64,000 nt of DNA from Unio delphinus (GCA_029339505.1 JAQISU010001235.1:34013315-34077314); one strand, 5' to 3'; shown: positions 24,528 to 34,592, numbered from the stretch's first letter. A program made the numbers and translations. The notes: a model not told the origin generated them from the sequence alone.

Positions 24528-24715
24528 GTGTGTTTTTCACTATCTCAAATGGTAGAGCATCAGGCTTGTAATCCAAGGGTCACAGTTAGATACCTAATCA
24601 GGCCAGTCAGGGTCTACTTATTTATATGTTATTTGTAAAGGCCTTTAGCTCCCAGCATAATACAGCCGATAATGTGCTGAAATTACTGTCAAAATCCAAC
24701 CAAACAACCATTTTA
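24528..24715 (+). mobile_element. tRNA-derived SINE, family B copy 1
   Basis: The head is tRNA-like: tatctcaaatggtagagcat (A-box region), cttgtaatcc (anticodon-arm-like) and gggtcacagttagatacc (degraded B box). The body includes cctttagctcccagc and the tail is gccgataatgtgctga ... aaccaaacaa. The tail block recurs in the copy at 28996-29196. It is too degraded to be a functional tRNA. Confidence 0.65.
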
Positions 24716-24763
24716 CTCAAGTATGTATGTACATCTGGAGAGATTGCTGAATTGTTTAACTGT

Positions 24764-24765
<2 letters not shown>

Positions 24766-24794
<29 letters not shown>
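24766..24794. repeat. (TG)n microsatellite
   Basis: Fourteen TG dinucleotides. Confidence 0.97.
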
Positions 24795-24796
<2 letters not shown>

Positions 24797-24854
24797 GGCT
24801 TGATTTTTGATGTTGCTTTTAAAAAAATTTCAGTTACCATATATATATTGCTAT

Positions 24855-25118
24855 AATGTCTGCAGTTTAGCAGTTAATAGTGGGTCTTGCACTGGGGCAT
24901 CATGTTTTAAACATCTAGTAGCATCATATTCCACCCAGTCACATCATCCTTACGCTAGGCCAACCAGTTCTAACGTTAACCTCTTAAGGGTGAGTGTCAA
25001 GCACGGCAGCTGTAAGTACCATTTTTTTTTTTGTCTTTTGGTATGACTTGACCAGGGTTCGAATATGCAACCTCTCACATGAGGCGGAAACTCTAACCAA
25101 TTAGATCACTGGAGTGGC
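24855..25118 (-). mobile_element. tRNA-derived SINE, family A, minus copy
   Basis: On the complement the head reads cagtgatctaattggttaga (A-box-like) and ttcgaaccctgg (B-box-like), then gtcataccaaaa, a tacagctgcc segment, ctggttggcct, and atgatgtgactgggtgg. The same blocks in the same order occur on the plus strand at 37176-37441. The internal poly-T on the plus strand is an A-run in the element. Confidence 0.8.
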
Positions 25119-25189
25119 ATAATAGTCCTCTATGTAAATTACCCAATTTTTTGGCATATATCACTTTCATTATATGTCACAATTGATTG

Positions 25190-25775
25190 GCTTCTATCAT
25201 ACATCTATGTGTAAGCCAGACCACAAATTTTTTATTTTTTTTGGTCTAGGTTTGAGATGTAAAACTAAAATTTCTTTCATTAACAGAATGACCTTGTCCT
25301 CATATGACCTTGTCCTCATATGACCTTGTCCTCATATTTTGAAACCAAAATTGCTATCCTTCTACCTTACCTCATGTGCAAGCCATCCACACAAAAAAAA
25401 AAGTTTGGTAACTTTAGCTGTTCGGAAAACTCGACTCATTGTGCTGAATCAACTTTTTCTTTCAGTTAGAGTGACATTAATGATTTGTCAGTGTTTTCTT
25501 CCTCACCACAGGTTCATGCCATCCAAAGTTTGGTAACTTTTGATAGTGGAGTCTTTTTTCAGTCACACTGACCATGACCTTTGAAACGTTGATCACAAAA
25601 TCAATAGGAGTCTTCCTTAACCAAAGTGCAAGCCATTCCCAAAAGTTTGGTTGCTGCAGTTGATGGATAAACTTCAGTCATTGTTCAAAAACATTTTTGG
25701 TAAATGATGGATGGATGGATGGATGAATGGATCTTGTAGCATAATGCACTTTGCTTTATAGTGGGTGTATAAATA
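25190..25775 (+). repeat. TGACC-type 140-bp family, block 3
   Basis: Units carry gcaagccatccac, aagtttggtaactttagctg, cttttt-ctttcag and gacctttgaaac. The block ends with gatggatggatgg and cataatgcactttgc / tatagtgggtgtataaa, the family end motif. A 16-bp direct triplication (tgaccttgtcctcata) lies inside at 25290-25337. Confidence 0.82.
25290..25337. repeat. 16-bp repeat, three copies, nested in the family
   Basis: Three perfect copies of tgaccttgtcctcata, derived from the gtgaccttgacc segment of the surrounding repeat. Confidence 0.95.
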
Positions 25776-25779
25776 ATCC

Positions 25780-26495
25780 AGAAATGCAGTGTATTTAAGT
25801 TTTGTCTTTATCAAAGATGCACCATCATTCCATCAATTATAACATAATGTCAGTATGAACTTTCAATAATTACTCAGATACGACAATTAACATTAACTAA
25901 TTCAGGCAACAAATGGTGAGAACTCTTTTGAACAGATTTTCAACACAATATAGTTCTCAAGACTTTCTCATGAGCTAAATAGGCCCCTGTCTTAATTTAA
26001 ATGGGCAAACTCCCAATGTTCAGCATTTCAAAATTATGCAGAATTCTTAATTTTAGCAATTTATTCCAAAAATATTACCTCCAATTTTTAAACATAATTA
26101 CCTTTCAAAAGGCCCTATTCCCAATCACAGAAGCAAAATCTCTGCTTAAGGTGTCCTATCACATGGACATCATCCTTCTAATGCAGTAGTGGTGGACATG
26201 ATGTTTTATTTGGTGCCTTATGGGACAGCAACATGTGTAGGTTACTGTATTTAGTTGCTACTAATAAGACAATGAGGTGAGCATAAGGATGGAAAACCTA
26301 TTTTGCCAATACACAAGCTGCATACACTAATACTTTAGCAAATTAGTTGGGATAGGCAAAGCACATATTGTATCCCACACAAGTCCAATAAGTTAAACAC
26401 GAATAGACTGATACACTGTGCAAAATAAATTTCCAGGAATTCTAGATAAGACCAATTGTTCATTTCATCTGCTGAGTGTTGATATTTTAAACATT
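25780..26495. other. unique sequence, no gene seen
   Basis: AT-rich, with no family recognised. A 62-codon frame at 26001-26189 has no supporting features. Confidence 0.45.
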
Positions 26496-26499
26496 AGCT

Positions 26500-27015
26500 G
26501 CAGTAGACATCAATAAAAGTCTTCTGGTGAAAACATCAAGTGATAATATTGACCATCCATACAGGGGGACAACACAATTTTCAAGACAGTGGTTGTGGAA
26601 GCATACTTCATGTACAACTGACACCATTTTCAACAGGGGCCAACTCCACTGGTGACACAAGTCCATTGATGTTACTGCATGTTGTTGATATAGCTATTAG
26701 TTTGGTAGGAGAAGACAATATTTTTACACTCCATTCTAGAGAAGTAGCAATGACAATATTTTCAATAAGGCTGATGAGCTGGCCATAGTGGATGTCAGAG
26801 CTGGCCATAATGGATGTCAGAGCTGGCCATAATGGATGTCAGAGCAGCATATTTTCATTCAGAACCAATTAGACTATAGGAAAAAATGTATGCGTAAAGT
26901 TTCATGGTAATCCTCCATGTAATGTAGGAGTAGTGATAACAAATTTATGCTTACACGTGGGTGTATGGTGGATGACCAATAAAGACCAACCTATGAGCTC
27001 TTCTGGTCTATAACC
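26500..27015 (+). repeat. GAAAACCCC-type 140-bp family, block 2
   Basis: Contains cttctggtgaaaac, gaccatccatacagg, attttcaagac and cattttcattcagaacca-like pieces, and ends in atgagctcttctggtctataacc as block 1 does. A 22-bp direct triplication (gagctggccataatggatgt type) is nested at 26776-26844. Confidence 0.8.
26776..26844. repeat. 22-bp repeat, three copies, nested
   Basis: Three direct copies of agctggccataatggatgtc, matching the ggtggccat-atggacatc segment of the 140-bp unit. Confidence 0.93.
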
Positions 27016-27163
27016 AGTAGAATTAAAAACTATAAAAGTATTATTAAAGTTCAGCTAACTAATATAATGACTTCAGAATCTAATTACTCCTAGATCATCT
27101 AAAAGACAAGGTTCTGACTCAAAATAAGTACCGTATATGGTACATTATATACAAGCCAATATA

Positions 27164-27735
27164 GTTTGGTAATAGTAGATGCTGGAAAGCCAGAGTTATC
27201 GCATTGGTAATGGTAGATGATGGAAAGCCAGAGTTATCGCATTGGTAATAGTAGATGATGGAAAGCCAGAGTTATCGCATTGGTAATGGTAGATGATGGA
27301 AAGCCAGAGTTATCGCATTGGTAATGGTAGATGGTAGATGCTGGAAAGCCAGAGTTATCGCACTGGTAATGGTAGATGATGGAAAGCCAGAGTTATCTCA
27401 TTGGTAATAGTAGATGATGGAAAGCCAGAGTTATCGCATTGGTAATGGTAGATGGTAGATGCTGGAAAGCCAGAGTTATCGCATTGGTAATGGTAGATGC
27501 TGGAAAGCCAGAGTTATCTCATTGATAATGGTAGATGATGGAAAGCCAGAGTTATCGCATTGGTAATGGTAGATGGTAGATGCTGGAAAGCCATAGTTAT
27601 CACATTGGTAATGGCAGATGATGGAAAGCCAAAGTTATCGCATTGGTAATGGTAGATGATGGAGAACTCGAGTTATTGCATTCATAATGGTAGATGGCAG
27701 AGAGCTTGAGTTATCACATTAGTAATGGTCAATGG
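27164..27735. repeat. 38-bp minisatellite, about 14 copies
   Basis: Unit ttggtaatggtagatgatgg / aaagccagagttatcgca. Three copies carry an extra tagatggtagatgctgg variant, which marks a subfamily spread within the array. Copies decay at the right edge, where the flank joins a TGACC-family end motif (ggatggatatgtgg ... tgccttatggtgggt). Confidence 0.96.
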
Positions 27736-27789
27736 TAGGAAATAAAATAACAAACAGCTGGATGGATATGTGGACAGAAGGAAATCATC

Positions 27790-28350
27790 ACATGATACAG
27801 TCTGCCTTATGGTGGGTATAATTAACAACAATGTCCACAATTTAAAAAATTGGACCCCAACGACATACAAAGATTACTGTGCTGGTTTGAAAATGTGACA
27901 AGGTCTATGCTATTTGACTAAACTTATATGGGAATATATATATATGGTAGTTTTATAATATCTACTTGATTTATTTCAATTAATGTTAGTTCTTAACCAT
28001 GGAAAACTAAATTTAATATGGTTTCGCATAACTATCATATTTTTAGTTTCATTTATACAGTGACAGGACAGGACACATTGCTGTCTAAAAATCTTACAAC
28101 ATAGGTCACCCAACATGAAGAACATGACAGGATTGGCAAAAGATGAACACTGTAAACCTCAAATTATTATTTTCAAAGGTTATTTTAATTCTCTTTCGTT
28201 AAAATAATAGTTACAACAACTAAAAGTTATACAGCAGTACTTTTACCAAATCAGGACATAAATCTGATATCTAAGAGGCATACATTTGGGTGTCAAAGGT
28301 TACTGAAACTGTAAAAAGTAAAAAGGTTTCCACAAATAATGTCTGTTCTT
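27790..28350. other. unique sequence, no gene seen
   Basis: Nothing was recognised apart from a short TATA run near 27935. Confidence 0.5.
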
Positions 28351-28354
28351 CTGT

Positions 28355-28450
28355 TTATTCCTAACAAACTGCATACACCTAGATCAACCAGCACATTATG
28401 CATTGGCAGATCTGGGTCTTTGCAGTTAGATTTGACTTGTGTGTGAATAG
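28355..28450 (+). mobile_element. dispersed palindromic element, copy B
   Basis: ctaacaaactgcatacacct / agcacattatgcat / tggcagatctgggtctttgc matches the hairpin core of copy E (50262-50470). Confidence 0.7.
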
Positions 28451-28583
28451 ATCTGACAAAACATCTGGCAGGGCTTTGTACACACTTAATGGCCTAAAGC
28501 CAGCATCTTTATGGCTGCATCTACAAGAAATGCCTTCCAAACTGATGATTTTTTTTTCTTTAGAAGGTGCTAGAATGCTTTTC

Positions 28584-28586
<3 letters not shown>

Positions 28587-28646
<60 letters not shown>
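28587..28646. repeat. (TA)n microsatellite
   Basis: About 30 TA dinucleotides. It immediately follows an acceptor-like tttttttttctttag and a few open codons, so it may have invaded older sequence. Confidence 0.97.
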
Positions 28647-28648
<2 letters not shown>

Positions 28649-28995
28649 ATGTTGCAGTGTTCAGTGACAAAACACTTCATTCACACCTATCAAAACTGAT
28701 AACTCTTGGCATATCCAAAATAGCAGTCTATAATGAAACATGTTTTTGTTCAATTACAAAATAAAGGTACATTGGTTACAATGCTAAATTGTGTCTTTCA
28801 TTCTAGACATCATTAAGAGCTGTCTGTATTTCCTGATAAAATACTCATCAGCCAAACAGCACGATGCTTATATATGCAGCAAATGATTTTTAAAAAAAAA
28901 TCACTGTTGACTGTTTTTGTGATATAATACCAATATTTAACTCTAGCTCTGGTTGATAAAAAATTAACATTCAACTGGGTTTTTTCCCCACTGAC

Positions 28996-29196
28996 TTGCT
29001 GGTAGATGGAGCCACTGTGGCTCAATTGGAAGAGAACCCGATTTATAATCCGATGGTTGTGTTTTAACACTTTCTATGGCCGACCTGGGTTGGCTGCCTC
29101 ACAGTATATGTGGGTAAGACATACAGCCCCCATTTCCTCGGGAAAATTGTAGCCAATAATATGTTAAATGTGATGTTCAAACAAAAACAATCTTTT
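28996..29196 (+). mobile_element. tRNA-derived SINE, family B copy 2
   Basis: Head tgtggctcaattggaagaga (A-box-like), tttataatccgatgg, then a degraded B box, and the shared tail tagccaataatatgtta followed by caaacaaaaacaa. It aligns with 24528-24715 in block order. Confidence 0.6.
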
Positions 29197-29382
29197 GGGG
29201 TTTGACACTGGCTTCAAGTTATGTGCCAAGATTTCTGGGTCTGCCCTGGCTTCTTAGTCACTGAACTCATTAAGAACTATTGTTATTGATAATCATTTGT
29301 TTTCACAAAATTATATTTCTTCTAGAATTGACCAAGAATTGCGAAATTTTTACAATTGCTTTCTTCATAAAATCAATGGAGG

Positions 29383-29545
29383 CAAGAGTTGTGGATTAGT
29401 GGCTAGGGTGCTGGTCATGCTATCGAAAGGGTTATGGTTAAAATCCTCACCACTACCACCACAGACACACTTGGATACTTATTGTATTTTGACTGCAGAA
29501 AAATTATGTGATATATTTGTGTCTGCAATGGGAGAGGGGGGTATT
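29383..29545 (+). mobile_element. tRNA-derived SINE relic, family C
   Basis: gtggattagtggctagggtg (A-box-like) is followed 30 bases later by ggttaaaatcc (B-box-like), at tRNA spacing. The body resembles family B only weakly. Confidence 0.5.
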
Positions 29546-29603
29546 AACTAGACCTATGCTAACAGACATAAAAAGGACACAAACAGATCAAAGTAATGAG
29601 AAA

Positions 29604-29762
29604 ATGGTAAAACAAAGGTTGTTGCTCCTTCAAGTTTTAATTGCTAGTATTCTTTTCTTTCCCAATATGTTTCCAGTTCTTTCTCTAATCCCACCTGACC
29701 AGCAGAGGTCAAGTTGGCCAGGATTAATGAATGGCCCTGGCATGGGAACAAGCTCCAGCTAG
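29604..29762 (+). CDS. candidate small secreted protein, 52 residues
   Basis: The ATG in aaaATGG context opens 52 codons to TAG. The first 25 or so residues are a basic start followed by a hydrophobic run (MVKQRLLLLQVL, then IASILFF), as in a signal peptide. The rest is short and rich in P, S and G (LIPPDQQRSSWPG, then LMNGPGMG). This is the size and shape of a small secreted peptide precursor, but there are no dibasic cleavage sites or cysteine pattern. The frame continues upstream of this ATG through non-protein-like sequence. It does not overlap a recognised repeat. It could be chance; I recognise no family. Confidence 0.22.
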   Translation: MVKQRLLLLQVLIASILFFPNMFPVLSLIPPDQQRSSWPGLMNGPGMGTSSS

Positions 29763-29941
29763 ATTTGATTTTTCAGGCTAATAAGACAGTGATAGACAGC
29801 TGAAAATCTGAAGTTAATGAAACACAAATTTACCCCCTCCCCTAGGGCATATCTGTCAATCTCCATTTTCTACCACTCTCTACCAGCAGTTGTTGCCAAT
29901 AAGCTGGGTAAATACTCTTACATCCACCACTGGACACTTTT

Positions 29942-30027
29942 ATCAGATCCCAGTCTAGGGCCAATTAAATCAACATTTTCACTTAAATCAGGTCCCAGTC
30001 TAGGGCCAATTAAATCAACATTTTCAA
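29942..30027. repeat. 46-bp tandem duplication
   Basis: Two copies of cagtctagggccaattaaat / caacattttc. Confidence 0.95.
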
Positions 30028-30074
30028 GAAAGTGCCCATCTAATTTGACACAATTTTTTTTTACCTACAATTAG

Positions 30075-30149
30075 GTTAGATCCTTGATAAGCAGCATCAG
30101 GCATTCCAAGGGTATTAGACGTTGGTTTCCAAGTGAATACACTGTATAA
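30075..30149 (+). CDS. candidate terminal exon, 24 codons
   Basis: A strong acceptor (long T-run, then acctacaattag ending 30074) is followed in phase 0 by 24 open codons to TAA. The peptide has short motifs such as SLISSIRHSKG and RRWFPSEY. AATAAA occurs about 40 bases after the stop (near 30189). Such combinations occur by chance in AT-rich DNA. No family is recognised and no upstream exon is identified. Confidence 0.22.
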   Translation, partial: VRSLISSIRHSKGIRRWFPSEYTV

Positions 30150-30314
30150 AACAAAGTGGCACAGTTGCTTTAATGGAGGCCTTTATTAATAAAAGAAATT
30201 AACATTTCACTTAAATCGGATCATGCATTTTATTAGACAATGTACAAAATATGTGTTTATCTATTAAAAAGGTCAATCCATCTTGTCTTATGCCAACAAT
30301 TCATATGTAAATGG

Positions 30315-31040
30315 GCAATTTAAAAGATTAACTCAAACTGAACTGTAAACAGGCAATCAAAAAGATTAATTGGGACTGAATAACTGAAAATTGGCATTCT
30401 TGATGATTAATCCAGCCAGACTGAATATGCAACATAAATTTTTAACTCTGACTGAACTGTTAATAGGCAGCCTAAAAGATTAACTTGAACCAACTGAACT
30501 GTAAATAGGTAGACTAAAAGATTTAACTCAGACTGACTGAACTGTAGTTGTTGTTGGGTTTAAAGCCCTTTTCAGTACAAGATAGTTTATACATGGTGGC
30601 CTGAATAACTAACTGGTAGAGAAAGAACCCAGCCCATCCCCCCCCCAAAAAAAAGAACCATCAACCCACAAGAAGCTACTGGCAAGCTTTCTCATGCATC
30701 AACAATGGCTAGACTGAGACCAGAAGCCATGCAGAGGAAAGATGACAATGATCTGTAATGGTGAGCACTGTCGACCACTGTAAATAGTCACACTATGAAA
30801 TTAATTCAGACTTAACTGTAAATAGGCAATATGAGATTAACTCAGACTGACTTAACTGTAAATAGGCAATCTGAGATTAACTCAGACTGACTGAGCTGTA
30901 AATAGGCACACTATGAGATTAATTCAGACTGAACTGTAAATAGGCACACTATGAGATTAATTCAGACTGAACTGTAAATAGGCACTCTATGAGATTACCT
31001 CACACTGACTGAACTGTAAATAGGCAATCTGAGTTTAACT
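30315..31040. repeat. about 36-40-bp minisatellite, split by a SINE
   Basis: Degenerate copies of gattaactcagactgactga / actgtaaataggcaatctga lie at 30315-30545 and again at 30781-31040. The right half is more regular. Confidence 0.9.
30546..30780 (-). mobile_element. SINE inserted in the minisatellite, minus strand
   Basis: The insert starts with gttgttgttgggtttaaagc, which on the complement is a ...taaacccaacaacaac tail typical of molluscan SINEs. The array resumes directly after it. The array sequence actgta is present on both sides and could be the target duplication or simply array sequence. The internal C-run and A-run (near 30640) are part of the insert. Confidence 0.65.
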
Positions 31041-31089
31041 GAACCTAATCTTCAAGAGAAATATACAAAAAACTTTGGAGAAAAAGAAG

Positions 31090-31130
31090 AAAAAAAAAAA
31101 AAAATAATAATAATAATAATAATAATAATA
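31090..31130. repeat. poly-A then (AAT)n
   Basis: About 15 A followed by nine AAT trinucleotides. Confidence 0.95.
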
Positions 31131-32465
31131 GATTCAACAAGTTTACAATAAATAAACTCTTCTTTGGGCCAGCTAATAATTATTATAATTTAAAGAGTGT
31201 AATACACTAGGTCCTCCAATGTCAACAAGAATACTTATATTAACAGATGATTTACATACTTCAATAGAAGACTTCTGGGTCCATTATCATAATATTTAAA
31301 ATAAATATCATACAAACTGATTCAACTCAGGTTTCCATTATATAATTTTTTTTTCTCTATTGCTGAAAGCTGACTAAATTTTCTGCTTTTAGCAGTCCAG
31401 TTACTACCTGTACATCATTGTTTTAGAATTGCCTTATCAGTAATTTAAACATGATCAACATTTGGTTAACCAATAGTCATGTAATTGTTCTTAAATTACA
31501 CTTCAAACACCCATGACTGAAGGTGTGTATTAGTGATGGTTGTCTGCATAAACAGCAATCTTTATGAAGAAGTGAGAAATACTGTCCATTTATTACTAGT
31601 CTTGAAACTAAATCTGACAACAAATTTGTTGGTAATAAAGCCCAATCATGGATCTTCAACAAGGAAAGGGGGGGGGGGGTGTTAATCAAATATGCATCTG
31701 TTAGAACAAATTGTAAGGTAATTGTCATTAATCAGCTTATAGACAGATATCTGGAGGCACAAGTTCCCCCAATGAAGACCACATATCCCTTTGGATGCCC
31801 AAGTGCAAGAGTTAGATGAAGCAAAATAATAATACTGATTACCATCCTATTATTTTCAGTAGCAATAGTAGTAGTAATAGAAGCATCAGCAGCATTTTAG
31901 CACACTTTGTGCTCCTTCTGAATTCCAGTAATTGGTAAAATTACAGTATTACATATATAGGCAAATAATGTTGATTTATCACCTGACCATATACAAAATC
32001 ATATTTCTTCAAATTTAACATAAGCTTTAAGCAGATACATACATATAGTGGTCACATCTTCATATTTATTTCTAGCAGTTTAATGGTACATTGCTATTAA
32101 ATCTATGAATTACTATAGTGAAAAAGAATGTGTGCTTGTAATTTGAACATTCAAAGGATTATGGCACAAAAATGGTGAAATTATCTAATTCTGGTTGATA
32201 GACAGTAATGCACCACTCTCTATAACAACAGGGCACTGGATGGACAGCTAAGTGACACTGGTCAAGCCATGGCAGTGACATAATTAGAGTTAATTTGTGG
32301 TCATTACTGGTGACTTTATCTCAATTTACATGCAGCTCTGAGTGACCATCCCTGCCCATCTTGTTAATTAAATGAACATCCTGGTGGTTGCTCACCCTGT
32401 TCCTCAAGAGACAGACAAATAAGCTATTCATTGTATTGATTGTTAATAAAAGCAACATATCTATT
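31131..32465. other. unique AT-rich sequence, no firm gene
   Basis: A ten-G run lies at about 31670. An 83-codon minus-strand frame (31477-31728) crosses it and is not recognised. Acceptor-like sites at 31392 and 31858 open only 16 and 25 codons. Nothing is supported. Confidence 0.4.
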
Positions 32466-32467
32466 TA

Positions 32468-32469
<2 letters not shown>

Positions 32470-32517
<48 letters not shown>
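32470..32517. repeat. (TC)n microsatellite
   Basis: About 23 TC dinucleotides, a polypyrimidine mirror repeat. Confidence 0.97.
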
Positions 32518-32518
<1 letters not shown>

Positions 32519-32588
32519 ATGGAAAATTAGTCGGTCAATTGATATTTAAAGACACTTTAAAACATTACTTACTAAATGGTGTTTTAGA

Positions 32589-32661
32589 AACCAGAGCAAA
32601 TTGTGTGCCTATACCATGGACTCCAAAACAGCCAACCCTGGCAGGCGTAGGTGGGCAACAA
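32589..32661 (+). CDS. possible exon or coding relic
   Basis: An acceptor-like ggtgttttag is followed by a GC-richer stretch that stays open in two frames to a possible donor (CAACAAG then gtggat). One frame reads TRANCVPIPWTPKQ then PTLAGVGGQQ. Just beyond, a different frame reads VDFEFNDISFEEAYHFPD up to a (TA)n array. The change of frame suggests either an exon boundary or a decayed coding element. It is not recognised. Confidence 0.18.
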
Positions 32662-32732
32662 GGTGGATTTTGAGTTCAATGATATATCATTTGAAGAAGC
32701 TTATCACTTTCCAGACAGACATAGAAAGAGAC

Positions 32733-32734
<2 letters not shown>

Positions 32735-32821
<87 letters not shown>
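32735..32821. repeat. (TA)n-(CA)n microsatellite
   Basis: About 34 TA dinucleotides followed by ten CA dinucleotides. Confidence 0.97.
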
Positions 32822-32823
<2 letters not shown>

Positions 32824-33043
32824 CGACAAAAAGACCAACAGGTGGGTGGGAGGGTAGAAAGATATTGTCTTGGGATTATTTATTGATTTATTGAAAACTT
32901 TTTTTAAAAAATGGAATCAAAATTATTACTGAAAAATGCACATCATATACACATTTGTTAAACAGGAAGTTCTGGACATTTTCTATCTAAAGTTTATCTT
33001 TAACTCATTAACCCCTGGCACTGCTTTTATGCATCAGGAGGTA

Positions 33044-33505
33044 CCGTAATTTTCGGCCTATAAGTCGATACTTTTTTACTTGAAAGTCGGGGCTTCGTCT
33101 TATACTTCGAATTGACTTGTATATGGATTGTGTCATTGAAAGTTTATATAAGTTACGGTCCTAACTACAGGTAATAAAATGAACTACAACATGGATGTGC
33201 TTTCAACTATAATAAAACAAGCATGGGCTGTTTATTCAGCTGTGTCAATTGATAACAGAATATAGCAATGATTTGTTCAGAAGTAAAATCACATGCATGT
33301 TAGCATTGCTAATGTAATTTCATGATTGTCGGTAATATGGAATATCATACAATGATACCATTACTTGTGTAAAATATGAAGCCAAGATATTGACCTGGCC
33401 TTGTCTTATACTCCGAATCAACTTATACATGGATGAAGGATGGATAATAAGTCGAATTAGTGAATTAGATTTATACTCCGCATCAACTTGGGCTGGAAAA
33501 TACGG
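33044..33505. mobile_element. TA-flanked inverted-repeat transposon, 462 bp
   Basis: The ends are ccgtaattttcggcc and, inverted, ccgtattttccagcc, each flanked by TA (33042-33043 and 33506-33507). Subterminal tataagtcga / cttatactccgaatcaactt motifs recur inside both ends, so each end can fold. The interior has no coding frame, so this is a non-autonomous copy. The TA duplication fits the Tc1/mariner superfamily; the exact family is not determined. A larger relative lies at 55302-56495. Confidence 0.78.
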
Positions 33506-33711
33506 TAGTAGCCTACTTGAGCAATGTAAAATCAAGGTCATGTAGGATACATTACAGTGGGTGGTATTATAGAAAGGCAGACAGATTTAGTTCTACAATG
33601 ATACCAAAAAATCTGGACATTTTAGTTGCACTACAAAATACAGAGTAAAAAACCTAATTGTTTGGGCCAGAGGTTTTTTCAACCCAAAAATTACCCAGTG
33701 GTCTGAATCCT

Positions 33712-33977
33712 ATTTTGTGTCTGGATTTTAGACTTTTTAGCCTCAGATCCACACAGACAGGCATTTAACTGTGTCTGGATTTTAGACTTTTTAGCCTCAG
33801 ATCCACACAGACAGGCAAACTGTGTCTGGATTTTAGACTTTTTAGCCTCAGATCCACACAGACAGGCAAACTGTGTCTGGATTTTAGACTTTTTAGCCTC
33901 AGATCCACACAGACAGGCAAACTGTGTCTGGATTTTAGACATTTTAGCCTCAGATCCACACAGACAGGCAAACTGTT
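33712..33977. repeat. 51-bp minisatellite, five copies
   Basis: Unit aactgtgtctggattttaga / ctttttagcctcagatccac / acagacaggca, nearly identical copies. The unit is 17 codons, so minus-strand frames stay open; treated as an artefact. Confidence 0.96.
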
Positions 33978-34239
33978 GCAAAAAGTAGGATAAGATGTTC
34001 ATTTAGAACAAAAAGTGGTCTCAATATGAAAATAAAAGGTCTATTGAGGGGAAAGAAAAATAGTCCAACTTTTACCCTTCTGCTTATGTATGAGCAAAAT
34101 GGACAATGAAAAACAATGTTTCTAACACAACTATGTATTAGGTTAACCGAAATCTTCTGACAGTTGATGTTTTAAGATGTATTTAGAAATAGCCCCCAAA
34201 AATATGTTTCCTATGTTTCATTGTTTACAATTGATCTGT

Positions 34240-34416
34240 CATACAAGCAAAGTTCCCTCTAAGCTGCGCGCAGCTGCTCAGGCATTTCCGTGCAGCTGAA
34301 TCGTCAATTTTTGCTCAATCCAATATTAAATTTTGCTCGTCTCTGTAATGCTTGCACAGTGCAGCGAGCACTGCGCGTACATCTACCATTCACTTAGAGG
34401 GAACGTTGCATACAAG
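34240..34416. mobile_element. hAT-type MITE with perfect 8-bp target duplication
   Basis: The element proper is 34248-34408 (161 bp). The terminal inverted repeats caaagttccctctaag and caacgttccctctaag match at 15 of 16 positions. The 8-bp duplication catacaag is at 34240-34247 and 34409-34416. CA..TG ends, short inverted repeats and 8-bp duplications define hAT superfamily elements. It is non-coding and carries a GC-rich cgcgcagctgctc subterminal segment. The intact duplication suggests a fairly recent insertion. Confidence 0.92.
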
Positions 34417-34485
34417 TACTATATAATAACTACAAGGGAAGACAATGGTCTCCTTGCGCACGAGACCTATTTAAGAATAAAATCT

Positions 34486-34592
34486 CGCTGAATGGAATAC
34501 TGTCCTCTCATTGGTTAAAAGAAAATGACGTCCTGTGTTGATTTATAAATTATTTTCAGTTGGCCAATAAGAAGGTAGTATTCCATTCAGCG
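34486..34592. mobile_element. foldback element with 41-bp arms
   Basis: Left arm 34486-34526 and right arm 34552-34592 pair at 33 of 41 positions, with the outer 16 (cgctgaatggaatact) perfect. Each arm includes a CCAAT-type motif. There is a 25-bp loop. No target duplication is visible at these limits, so the true ends may lie further out. Confidence 0.7.

Noticed and set aside
24541..24600. Possible functional tRNA gene
   Set aside because: A-box and anticodon-like parts are visible, but the B box and acceptor stem are broken and the sequence continues into a SINE body.
31477..31728. 83-codon minus frame
   Set aside because: Crosses a G-run, lacks splice or promoter signals, and no motif is recognised.
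33691..34002. 103-residue minus frame of 17-residue repeats
   Set aside because: Translation of the 51-bp minisatellite, with a second minus frame also open.
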